DNA of 8,262 nucleotides from Bacteroidota bacterium (GTDB taxonomy: Bacteria > Bacteroidota > Bacteroidia > Chitinophagales > LD1), in NCBI GenBank assembly GCA_028288545.1, contig JAQBNQ010000089.1:1-8262 (forward strand), read 5' to 3'. This document shows, piece by piece, positions 1 through 6,698 of the stretch (the first letter of the stretch is position 1; the number at the start of each line of letters is the position of its first letter). The translations under genes and the position numbers were made by a program. The notes beneath the pieces are model-generated. The model worked only from the letters and a program-made list of their open reading frames with translations. It was not told the DNA's origin and made no database searches.

Positions 1-470
1 CCACATATTCCTATTATAATTGCGAATAATGCACCCAGCGCAGTGCGGTCAGCTATCCACCATAATAAAATTGTTACAGAGGCTATCCAAACGTCCTGCC
101 AGCCACCGGTACCCGCTTTAATAAATCCGGTAAGTGCATATATCAGTAAAAACAAAACAGGGGCCGCAGTAGCCAACTGACGATTACCAGCCAATCTCGG
201 ACTATACACGTGGCTAAGGAGTTTATGATTTACGGCCATCAAAACTACGGCAAGTCCAAATTCAATTGGAACCCATATGGGTAAGTTGACTGGCAAAAAT
301 GGAAGAAAGGGAAACGGGCCATCTGCCGGGTAGCCGGTGGTTTTGGTCAATACATGAACAAAATCGCCTGTAGTACCTACTGCCATGCCTATAACAAAAC
401 TTAGTAACACAAACCGGAGGCTTATTTTCGGTTTGCCCGTATCGAGGTAAGTTGTCCGTGCAGAGTTCAT
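1..470 (-). CDS. INSIG-like multi-pass membrane protein, partial (C-terminus beyond left edge)
   Basis: About 156 codons are visible from an ATG at 470; an in-frame TAG at 482-480 fixes this start. The protein has roughly four hydrophobic segments (residues about 17-40, 62-82, 100-118 and 127-156) and no signal-peptide cleavage site, so it is a polytopic inner-membrane protein. Two motifs recall the eukaryotic INSIG family: WVP at residues 66-68 and LLWWIADR at 135-142. The human counterparts, recalled from memory, are WVP and LWWTFDR, and the spacing between them is nearly equal (71 here, about 73 in human). INSIG proteins are sterol-regulated ER membrane proteins, and a mycobacterial homologue with a solved structure is known to bind a lipid. 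The role in this bacterium is unknown. It follows the S1/P1 nuclease gene by 40 bp with no terminator visible between, so co-transcription is likely. The open frame is certain; the family assignment is moderate and could be another small membrane family. Confidence 0.72.
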   Translation of the reverse strand, partial: MNSARTTYLDTGKPKISLRFVLLSFVIGMAVGTTGDFVHVLTKTTGYPADGPFPFLPFLPVNLPIWVPIEFGLAVVLMAVNHKLLSHVYSPRLAGNRQLATAAPVLFLLIYALTGFIKAGTGGWQDVWIASVTILLWWIADRTALGALFAIIIGIC

Positions 471-510
471 GCAGTGAAGCTATGATTTTTAAGGGACTTG
501 CAAAAGGGCA

Positions 511-1515
511 TTAGAACTCATAATCAATCTTCAGTTTGGTTACTTTTCCCTTTTCCCAGGCCTTCCTATCTTCCTGGAAAAACTTATGATTTTGTTTCGT
601 TAGCTCTTCGTCATCCAGTTTAGTTAAGTCTGGTTTACCTCCGTTAACCCAGGCTGTGTACCAAAAATCGGCAGTTGCTGTAATAGCACCACGCAATTGC
701 TTTTCAACCATGCCATTTGAGGCGGCGTGGTATTGCCGGGCATATTCTTCGGTATGAATGGTTTGATTGAATTTATTCTTTAACAACTTTCCTTTATCGT
801 CTTTCTTATATTTTTTATCCTCCGCAAAACCGGCAGTAAGGTTTCTATCAATGGCCAATAGCGTATCTTCTAATTGATGAGAAGATGAAATGATCCTCCA
901 GGTTTCCTTGCTCACATCTTCAATGTATTTTGCTTTACCGGTATTAAGATTGTATGTATCGCCAAAAAGTTCCGGCAGTTGCGATTCCCAAAATGAATGA
1001 ATACCAACCTGGTTAGTTAATTGTCCATCGTGATTTAAAGCTGTATGTAAAGGCATATGCGCATCGCCCAAATAGTGACCCAGGTCGGCGGATAGTAAAA
1101 GGATTTCGGATTTTCTTTTTTCAGAAAAGGCTTTCGTCAATTTGGCCATTACTTCCTGTATATACCAGGGCAGAGATCCGTTTTTTGTCAAAACACTTTC
1201 TTCATACATTGCTGAAGCTTCCTTCGGGTACTTCGGTAAACTATCTATTGGCTTATCAAAAGCTTCAATATCTATAAAGTGCCTTGGCCCTTCAGACTTA
1301 AAATTTAATGTGTATTTCCGCTGATCGGGTCCTACAGCTTCTTCGGTAATGTAATCCATGTGATTGTAATAGAAGAGCCCCATTTCTTCCGGTAAAGCAA
1401 ATATTGCCGCACGGTTGATATGCTCATGCCCCCAAACTCCCCAGGAACAGAGTAGAACAACTATCACCACAACAAAAGAAGATATCAGTAAATGTGCTTT
1501 TAACTTTTTTCTCAT
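511..1515 (-). CDS. Secreted S1/P1-type zinc nuclease (or zinc-dependent phospholipase C-like)
   Basis: The product is about 334 residues and belongs to the S1/P1 nuclease / zinc phospholipase C fold, whose members use three zinc ions to cleave single-stranded nucleic acids and 3'-nucleotides, or phospholipids. Numbering from the GTG at 1518, the expected zinc ligands are present at the spacing of nuclease P1: W26 (would be the mature N-terminus), H31 in WGHEH, D64, H80, H148 and D152 in HYLGD, H158 in MPLH, H174 and E178 in HSFWE. The last ligand is Glu as in PC-PLC, not Asp as in P1. A strongly hydrophobic signal peptide occupies residues 8-25, and cleavage just before W26 would expose the N-terminal Trp ligand. 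ATG at 1515 is chosen; the GTG directly before it is an alternative. The gene starts only about 20 bp past the terminator of the upstream T9SS gene, so readthrough may feed it. Nuclease is favoured over phospholipase because of its neighbours. Confidence 0.9.
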   Translation of the reverse strand: MRKKLKAHLLISSFVVVIVVLLCSWGVWGHEHINRAAIFALPEEMGLFYYNHMDYITEEAVGPDQRKYTLNFKSEGPRHFIDIEAFDKPIDSLPKYPKEASAMYEESVLTKNGSLPWYIQEVMAKLTKAFSEKRKSEILLLSADLGHYLGDAHMPLHTALNHDGQLTNQVGIHSFWESQLPELFGDTYNLNTGKAKYIEDVSKETWRIISSSHQLEDTLLAIDRNLTAGFAEDKKYKKDDKGKLLKNKFNQTIHTEEYARQYHAASNGMVEKQLRGAITATADFWYTAWVNGGKPDLTKLDDEELTKQNHKFFQEDRKAWEKGKVTKLKIDYEF

Positions 1516-1540
1516 CACAATCGGGTTAGCCCATAATAAA

Positions 1541-1562
1541 AAAAGCCCACTAAAGGGCTTCT
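1541..1562 (-). terminator. Intrinsic terminator of the T9SS cargo gene
   Basis: On the minus strand, 20 nt after the stop of the T9SS gene, AAGCCC (1560-1555) and GGGCTT (1548-1543) form a 6-bp stem around a 6-nt loop, followed by a run of T ending near 1537. An A-rich stretch precedes the stem, so the hairpin is roughly symmetrical and could also act in the plus direction, although no plus-strand gene ends here. A second GGGCT copy at 1532-1528 could compete for the same 5' arm. Confidence 0.85.
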
Positions 1563-1580
1563 TTTGTTTAAAGATGTTTC

Positions 1581-2537
1581 TTATTTCTGAATGGTTATTT
1601 TATTGCGGAACATTTGGTCGCCATTTCTCATTTCAATAATGTAGATACCGGTGTTCAGGTTTTGCGCATTCATTGTTACCTGGCCATTATTTACTTCCTG
1701 TTTTGCAGTGTAAACTATTTTACCGGTAATATCGTAAATGTTTACGTCAGCGTTAGTCATGTTCTTATCTCCAAACTGAACGATAAAACTTCCGTTGCTT
1801 GGGTTTGGATACACAACAGCAGATGCTTCGTTATTGCTGATGCTGTTAATACCTGTCACTGCATGGAAATCGGCAAAGCTTCTTGGCGATAATTGATACC
1901 CAGAATTATAAGGCGCAGCATATTTATACTGTGTACCAATACCCACTATATTAAATATGCCGGTTGGTGCTGCCATATTGAACAATGCAGGATTTACAAA
2001 AGAATCTATTTCAAGTGAGTAGCTACCGATATGAACATCAAAATAATGTTTGCCGGCAACAATAGCCCAACCAGATTGTGTTGACATATCTATGTTCTGA
2101 ATTTCTACAAGTTCTGATTCGCAGCTTTCAGTAAGAACCGTTACAATTTTTGGAGGGTCAATCGTTCCAACGCCAACTTTGTAGATAGTATCAGCGGCAA
2201 CAGTTTTATCCGGAGTTAATTCTACTTCGCCACCATATTGTGATAATGTTCCTACAACCACAACAGAGTCTCCATCAGTAACGGTATAATTAAAAGTATG
2301 TTTTGAATATACTTTTACGCCAGCTATATGATTATATAATATAAACACATCGCCGTTGGGGGTAGGATAGGAGTTAGGTCCGTAAACAATACCGGAAACC
2401 TGTATTCTTAAACCGCTGTCAACCGGAACGCCATTAGCGTCATTAGTTCTTGCAGAGTCGATACTGATAACTGAAATTTGTGCTGATGCCGAAAACGCAA
2501 CAGCTAAAAGAAGAAATACTGAGTAGATTTTTTTCAT
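1581..2537 (-). CDS. T9SS-exported protein with two OB-like domains and a C-terminal sorting domain
   Basis: This 318-residue protein has a clear signal peptide (residues 1-19, ending SASA before Q20). Its C-terminal domain (about 240-318), opening with VVYPNPSNGSF, continuing with DVNIYDITGK and ending in NKITIQK, is the type A sorting domain used by the type IX secretion system, so the product should reach the cell surface or medium. Between these lie two beta-rich modules. Residues 42-110 (VSGIVYG, GDSVVVVGTLSQYGGEVELTP) and 141-224 (ELVEIQNIDM, GIGTQY, GYQLSPRSFADF) have the strand pattern of OB-fold modules found with secreted Bacteroidota nucleases and in DUF5689-like proteins. No catalytic motif is visible, so a binding role, perhaps nucleic acid, is inferred. 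Cys139 appears to be the only cysteine of the mature part. The gene lies 99 bp downstream of the EEP gene on the same strand and has its own terminator. Confidence 0.88.
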   Translation of the reverse strand: MKKIYSVFLLLAVAFSASAQISVISIDSARTNDANGVPVDSGLRIQVSGIVYGPNSYPTPNGDVFILYNHIAGVKVYSKHTFNYTVTDGDSVVVVGTLSQYGGEVELTPDKTVAADTIYKVGVGTIDPPKIVTVLTESCESELVEIQNIDMSTQSGWAIVAGKHYFDVHIGSYSLEIDSFVNPALFNMAAPTGIFNIVGIGTQYKYAAPYNSGYQLSPRSFADFHAVTGINSISNNEASAVVYPNPSNGSFIVQFGDKNMTNADVNIYDITGKIVYTAKQEVNNGQVTMNAQNLNTGIYIIEMRNGDQMFRNKITIQK

Positions 2538-2552
2538 GGTGCTAATTTTGGG

Positions 2553-2560
2553 CGAAAGTA
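2553..2560 (-). promoter_or_regulatory. Possible -7 element for the T9SS cargo gene
   Basis: The minus strand reads TACTTTCG, one mismatch from the Bacteroidota -7 consensus TAnnTTTG, 15 nt before the ATG. No good TTTG -33 element lies at the usual distance. The last of three 11-bp-phased hexamers ends about 19 nt upstream, where a -33 element would normally sit, an arrangement seen at activator-dependent promoters. Confidence 0.35.
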
Positions 2561-2579
2561 AAAGGCGTGAGTTATGAAA

Positions 2580-2607
2580 CCTTAAAGTAATGTCAACAAT
2601 TTGTTAA
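2580..2607 (-). promoter_or_regulatory. 11-bp-phased TTAACA-type repeats, possible Pho-box-like operator
   Basis: Three hexamers on the minus strand start exactly 11 bases apart: TTAACA (2607-2602), TTGACA (2596-2591) and TTAAGG (2585-2580). The direction is toward the T9SS gene and the set lies directly upstream of its possible -7 element. The 5-nt spacing and TT(A/G)ACA core resemble the PhoP boxes of Bacillus. The surrounding DNA is AT-rich, so a chance match is possible; support comes mainly from a comparable 11-bp repeat in the EEP/TonB-receptor intergenic region. Confidence 0.35.
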
Positions 2608-2636
2608 TTAAACATGATGTTGGTTTTAATGCCAAA

Positions 2637-3686
2637 TTATTTTGTTTCCTTAAGCAATACCGTGTAGACAGGAAAGTGATCGCTGTATCCGCCATTATAG
2701 GTGGTTCCGCTATATGTACGTAATGGATAGCCTTTGAATTTGCCCGTTTTGGTGATCAAAAAGTCTTTATTGAAAATATGCGCCTGGTAAAAAAAGGCTC
2801 CAGGCTGCTCCTTTTTCAAAAACGCCGATGAAAACATGACCTGGTCGAACAAGTTCCACGAGTCGTTGTAGGCGAGTGTGCCAGTTCCCTTTTTATAAAA
2901 ATCTACCCAGGGATTGTAAAGTCCCCCGCTTTTTACGCTGGCTATATTTCCTTCGGCACCCAGTGCTTTGGCCACACTTGGGCTGGTAGGATCATCATTT
3001 AAATCCCCCATTACAATTACCTTGGTATTTATGTTAACCTTCATCAGCGAATCAACTACATGTTTGCAAATCGCGGCTACCATAACTCTTCCGGGTGCGC
3101 TGGCATCGCCACTGCCACGTCTTGAGGGCCAGTGGTTTACAAAAACATGTACGGGCTCGCCATCCAGTTCGCCATATACCCATAAAATATCCCGGGTATA
3201 ATGTATGCTGCCATTTTCATTTTTCAACACTGCTACAAACAAGGGCTCGCTGCGCAGCACTTTAAAATACTTAGGGTTGTAAAGCATTGCTACATCTACA
3301 CCTCTTTCATCCGGAGAATCGTAATGTACGATTTTTAGATGAGCACTTTGAAGACTGGGTTGGGCCACCAGGTCATTCAGTACAGTTTCATTTTCAATTT
3401 CTGCAACACCCATAAGTGCAACACCATCAGGCGAAGCATCTTTACCCAATTGAGAAATTACATCGCTTAAGTGGCTAACCTTTTCTTTATAAACTGCTGA
3501 GGTGTAATGATATGCACCGTTTGGCAGAAAATCTTCATCACTTTTTTTCGGATCGTCAATAGTGTCGTAAAAATTTTCGAGGTTATAGAAACCAACACAC
3601 ATAACCTTGTAGTTTTTTTTCTGGGCAGACGTTACCAAGCCAGGCAAACAAATACAGGCGATAAGAAACAATCTTGCATTCCGCAT
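2637..3686 (-). CDS. Secreted endonuclease/exonuclease/phosphatase (EEP) family protein
   Basis: This 349-residue protein carries the full set of EEP (DNase I-like) active-site motifs: N35 in FYNLENFYD, E96 in GVAEIENE, H185 in VNHWPSRRG, D228 and N230 in VMGDLNDDP, D280 in LFDQVMFS, and D336-H337 in YSDHFP. Members cleave phosphodiester or phosphoester bonds using a divalent metal. The N-terminus is a signal peptide with likely signal peptidase I cleavage after S20 or A21 (LVTSAQ). A lipobox-like LIAC at residues 8-11 lies too close to the N-terminus to be convincing. Length is normal for secreted Bacteroidota EEP proteins. ATG at 3686 is preceded on the minus strand by a perfect TAnnTTTG element, giving a short leader of roughly 10 nt. 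It diverges from the TonB receptor gene and precedes the T9SS cargo gene by 99 bp. A nuclease is favoured, but a phosphatase or sphingomyelinase-like activity cannot be excluded. Confidence 0.93.
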   Translation of the reverse strand: MRNARLFLIACICLPGLVTSAQKKNYKVMCVGFYNLENFYDTIDDPKKSDEDFLPNGAYHYTSAVYKEKVSHLSDVISQLGKDASPDGVALMGVAEIENETVLNDLVAQPSLQSAHLKIVHYDSPDERGVDVAMLYNPKYFKVLRSEPLFVAVLKNENGSIHYTRDILWVYGELDGEPVHVFVNHWPSRRGSGDASAPGRVMVAAICKHVVDSLMKVNINTKVIVMGDLNDDPTSPSVAKALGAEGNIASVKSGGLYNPWVDFYKKGTGTLAYNDSWNLFDQVMFSSAFLKKEQPGAFFYQAHIFNKDFLITKTGKFKGYPLRTYSGTTYNGGYSDHFPVYTVLLKETK

Positions 3687-3702
3687 TTAAAAAATTTGGC
3701 TG

Positions 3703-3710
3703 CAAATGTA
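3703..3710 (-). promoter_or_regulatory. Promoter -7 element for the EEP nuclease gene
   Basis: The minus strand reads TACATTTG, an exact match to the Bacteroidota -7 consensus TAnnTTTG, 16 nt before the ATG of the EEP gene. No TTTG occurs at the usual -33 distance (only a TGTT-like match), so the promoter may depend on an activator. The repeats at 3734-3766 lie immediately upstream of where -33 would be. Confidence 0.6.
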
Positions 3711-3733
3711 ATATTTCAAATCGCCGGAACAGG

Positions 3734-3766
3734 GAGTAACGGAAACTTAACCTTTACTTAACGGAG
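3734..3766 (+). promoter_or_regulatory. Three 11-bp direct repeats, Pho-box-like, between divergent promoters
   Basis: Three consecutive 11-bp units read GAGTAACGGAA (3734-3744), ACTTAACCTTT (3745-3755) and ACTTAACGGAG (3756-3766). Units two and three share an identical ACTTAAC 7-mer; units one and three share TAACGGA. Tandem 11-bp spacing with a CTTAAC core resembles the Pho boxes of cyanobacteria and the TTAACA repeats bound by Bacillus PhoP. The site is about 17 bp upstream of the -33 element of the TonB receptor promoter, and just upstream of the -33 position of the EEP promoter, so one regulator could control both. The repeat is visible directly; its link to phosphate is inference. Confidence 0.5.
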
Positions 3767-3782
3767 TTTTCCACAGCTAAAA

Positions 3783-3812
3783 TTTGCCGGTATTCTTAAA
3801 ATCATACTTTTG
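3783..3812 (+). promoter_or_regulatory. Promoter of the TonB receptor / lipoprotein operon
   Basis: TTTG at 3783-3786 and TACTTTTG at 3805-3812 match the Bacteroidota -33 and -7 elements (TTTG and TAnnTTTG) exactly, with 18 nt between. Transcription would begin near 3818, leaving a leader of about 35 nt before the ATG at 3854. Confidence 0.7.
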
Positions 3813-3820
3813 CCGTCCCC

Positions 3821-3833
3821 TTGGGTTTCCCAA
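3821..3833 (+). repeat. Short inverted repeat in the TonB receptor leader
   Basis: TTGGG and CCCAA flank a TTT spacer, giving a perfect 5-bp inverted repeat at the start of the predicted 5' leader. It may be a small mRNA 5' hairpin or a protein-binding palindrome, or chance. There is no T-tract, so it is not a terminator. Confidence 0.35.
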
Positions 3834-3853
3834 ACACACGCTAAACGCATTAC

Positions 3854-6649
3854 ATGAAGATATTTTTTACCCTGTTCCTGGGCTGTATTTTTGTCGTTTC
3901 ATTCGCTCAAACCTCTACGGTTAAAGGGTTGGTAAAAGATGAAATCACCCAAAAAACACTTGATAAGGCTGTCGTACGTTTAACCGGAACCACCTTTACT
4001 TATACCACCGCCGCCGATGGTTTATTTGCCATCACAAACGTGCCTTATGGAAGATATACTTTTGAAGTGGTAGCTGATGGTCACGTAACTTATTCACAGC
4101 CGGTAGACATTAGTTTGCCTGAAACTATCATCGGTGCAATTGGAATGCCGGAAGGACAACTTGAAACAATAAAGTTGGAAACCGAAGAAAAAACTGCGGT
4201 TGAATCCCTACCAACTGTTAGTCTCTCCGAAACGGAAATAAGTGATGCCAGCGAAGAGAGTGTATCAAGCGCCCTTGGCAGTTCGCGTGATATATTTATT
4301 TCCACTGCATCTTACACATGGAGCGAGGCCCGCTTTAGGATCAGGGGATATAATGCGGTTAACTTTTATACTTATATGAATGGTCTTCCGGTAAACGATC
4401 TTGAAACCGGTCGTACTAATTGGGGTGCATGGGGAGGCTTAAATACGGTACTTTATAACCACGAATCAAGAGTAGGCCTACAGGCAACCGATTTTAGTTT
4501 TGGCGGTGTTGGTGGCGAAAACTCTTTTGATTCGAGAGCCGGTTTGCAAAGAAAACAGTTGGAAATATCTTACGCCAATACAGATAGAAATTTTACGCAT
4601 CGTTTAACTGCAACATATTCTACCGGGGTGATGAAACACGGTTGGGCCGTTTCGGTGGCGGCATCTAAAAGATGGGCAAAAGAAGGTTATGTGCCGGGTA
4701 CATTTTATGATGGGTATTCCTATTTTTTCGCAATACAGAAATATTTCAACGAAAACCAATCCATAAATCTGTCGGTAGCCGGTGCACCTACAACTTCAGG
4801 CGGTTCCTCAGCTTCAACGCAGGAAATGTATAACCTTGCGGGTAGCAACTATTACAATCCTGATTGGGGATGGCAAAACGGGCAAAAGAGAAATTCGGTA
4901 GTAAGTAAAGCCCACGAGCCGCTTTTTATACTTACACACGATTGGAAGATAAACAATAAGTCTTCTTTAGTTACCGCTGCGGGATTTTCTTTCAGCCAAA
5001 AATCAAGGTCTGGAATTGACTGGAATAATGCCTCTAACCCGAAACCAGATTACTACGCATATTTACCAAGCTATATAAAGGACTCAACTATCAAGGCCGT
5101 TGCTCAAACGGAATTCAGAAATAACGAAAATCTTAGACAAATAAACTGGGCAGGCTTATACGACGCCAACCGGGTAGCCAATAATGAAACTATTGACAGC
5201 GTTGATGGAGTAGCCGGGAAATCCGTTACCGGCAGAAGGTCGCACTATATTGTGGATGATGCGGTGCAGGCCGATAAAAAATTTGATTTCAATACCGTTT
5301 ATAACAATTCAATTACTGAACATATATCCATTACGGCGGGATTGACTTATCAATTTGCGAGCACTGAAAATTATCAAAAGGTGGTGGATTTATTAGGCGG
5401 ACAATTTTATGTGGATGTGAACCAATTTGCTGAAAGAGACTTTCCGGGAAGTTTCCTGGCGGCCCAAAATAATACGCTCGATCCAAACAGGATATTGCAC
5501 GTGGGAGATAAGTACGGATACGATTACCTGGAGATAGTTCATCACGGAGCCGGATGGTTGCAAAGTGTTTTCAGATATAAGAAGATCGATTTTTTTGCAG
5601 CAGCCGAGCTTTCGGGTACAGCTTTTTGGCGCAATGGAAAATATAAGAACGGACTTTTCCAGGATGACAGTTATGGAAAGTCGCAGGTGAACACTTTTAT
5701 TAATTATGCATTTAAGGGCGGTGTTACCTATAAACTGAATGGAAGAAACTATTTATATGCCAATGGGCTGTACGAAACACGGGCACCTTTATTTGGCAAT
5801 TCCTTTATATCAGCCCGTACCCGTAATGATCTTGCACCAAACTTAAAAAGCGAAACCGTAGGTTCTGCCGAAATCGGATACCGCTTAAGATTGCCTAATT
5901 TGAGGATTAAGGCCGACCTGTTTTTTGCCCAGTTTATGAACTCAACCCGTACTACCTCGTTTTATGATGACGATTTAAGGACTTTTGTAAACTATACGCT
6001 AACGGGCATCAATACCCGCAACATGGGCGCAGAACTTGGTGTGGATTGGAGCATCTATAAAGGTTTTGGCGCTACCACAGTAACTTCAATAGGTAAATAC
6101 ATATATACCGACAGACCGAATGCTATAGTCAGCCAGGATAATAACAACGCATCCCTGGGCGCTAATCAAACTGTTTACATTAAAAACTTTGATGTTGCCG
6201 GTACTCCTCAACTTGCCACTACTTTTGGTTTAAATTATCATTCGCCACAAAATTGGTTTGTAAGCGTTAACTTTAATTATTACGATTGGATGTCGCTTGA
6301 ATTTAATCCCGTAAGAAGAACAATTGCCGGAGTAGACCTTGTGGATCAAAACAGCCAGGCATACAAGGATATTACTGATGAGGTAAAGTTAAAAGGGCAA
6401 TTTACCATGGATGTTCACGCTGGTTATACCTGGCAAATGAATAACCAGTTTCCGGGCATGAAGAAAAAATACGCCATGGTATTTAACCTGGGTATAACCA
6501 ACGTAACCAACAATAAGAATTTTGTAATTGGTGGATACGAGCAAACCCGCTTTGACTTTACCAATAAGAACCCAAACACTTATCCTCCAAAGATAACTTA
6601 TGGTTATGGGGCTACTTACTTTTTAAATGTTGCTTTTAGAATGAATTGA
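3854..6649 (+). CDS. TonB-dependent outer-membrane receptor with carboxypeptidase-like N-terminal domain
   Basis: This 931-residue protein begins with a signal peptide (residues 1-18, SFA before Q19). A carboxypeptidase-D regulatory-like beta-sandwich follows (about 21-95: STVKGLVKDE, DGLFAITNVPYGRYTFEVVADG), then a plug domain (about 125-235: RFRIRGYNAVNFYTYMNGLPVND, with GGVGGENSFDSRAG at its end) and a 22-stranded-type barrel rich in alternating aromatic strands. It ends YFLNVAFRMN, a plausible beta-barrel assembly signal. Such receptors import substrates across the outer membrane using TonB energy. It is not followed by a SusD gene; a DUF5689-like lipoprotein is encoded 49 bp downstream instead and is probably its partner. 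The neighbouring nucleases suggest oligonucleotides, nucleosides or a related phosphorus compound as substrate, but specificity cannot be read from the sequence. The ATG at 3854 lies about 35 nt after a strong predicted promoter. Confidence 0.93.
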   Translation: MKIFFTLFLGCIFVVSFAQTSTVKGLVKDEITQKTLDKAVVRLTGTTFTYTTAADGLFAITNVPYGRYTFEVVADGHVTYSQPVDISLPETIIGAIGMPEGQLETIKLETEEKTAVESLPTVSLSETEISDASEESVSSALGSSRDIFISTASYTWSEARFRIRGYNAVNFYTYMNGLPVNDLETGRTNWGAWGGLNTVLYNHESRVGLQATDFSFGGVGGENSFDSRAGLQRKQLEISYANTDRNFTHRLTATYSTGVMKHGWAVSVAASKRWAKEGYVPGTFYDGYSYFFAIQKYFNENQSINLSVAGAPTTSGGSSASTQEMYNLAGSNYYNPDWGWQNGQKRNSVVSKAHEPLFILTHDWKINNKSSLVTAAGFSFSQKSRSGIDWNNASNPKPDYYAYLPSYIKDSTIKAVAQTEFRNNENLRQINWAGLYDANRVANNETIDSVDGVAGKSVTGRRSHYIVDDAVQADKKFDFNTVYNNSITEHISITAGLTYQFASTENYQKVVDLLGGQFYVDVNQFAERDFPGSFLAAQNNTLDPNRILHVGDKYGYDYLEIVHHGAGWLQSVFRYKKIDFFAAAELSGTAFWRNGKYKNGLFQDDSYGKSQVNTFINYAFKGGVTYKLNGRNYLYANGLYETRAPLFGNSFISARTRNDLAPNLKSETVGSAEIGYRLRLPNLRIKADLFFAQFMNSTRTTSFYDDDLRTFVNYTLTGINTRNMGAELGVDWSIYKGFGATTVTSIGKYIYTDRPNAIVSQDNNNASLGANQTVYIKNFDVAGTPQLATTFGLNYHSPQNWFVSVNFNYYDWMSLEFNPVRRTIAGVDLVDQNSQAYKDITDEVKLKGQFTMDVHAGYTWQMNNQFPGMKKKYAMVFNLGITNVTNNKNFVIGGYEQTRFDFTNKNPNTYPPKITYGYGATYFLNVAFRMN

Positions 6650-6698
6650 TAACTGAAATCTTTAATTGTACTATATCTCTTTAAATAAATTTTGAATT

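Noticed and set aside
1142..1892. Plus-strand open frames of 60-92 codons over the S1/P1 and T9SS genes
   Set aside because: All are antisense to genes with recognised products, cross the terminator region in one case, and show no protein-like features.
2567..2596. Sigma70-like promoter using TTGACA (2596-2591)
   Set aside because: No good TATAAT follows at 16-18 nt (only TAACTC), and the Bacteroidota housekeeping sigma uses a different consensus. The hexamer is better explained as part of the 11-bp-phased set, although chance remains possible.
3654..3665. LIAC lipobox in the EEP protein (residues 8-11)
   Set aside because: Only a few hydrophobic residues precede the Cys, and the hydrophobic stretch continues to a good signal peptidase I site (LVTSAQ).
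2968..3761. Plus-strand open frames opposite the EEP gene
   Set aside because: They are antisense to a complete catalytic-motif gene, and one runs into the divergent promoter region.
4090..4305. Minus-strand 71-codon frame inside the TonB receptor gene
   Set aside because: It is a shadow of the receptor plug region, with no motif.
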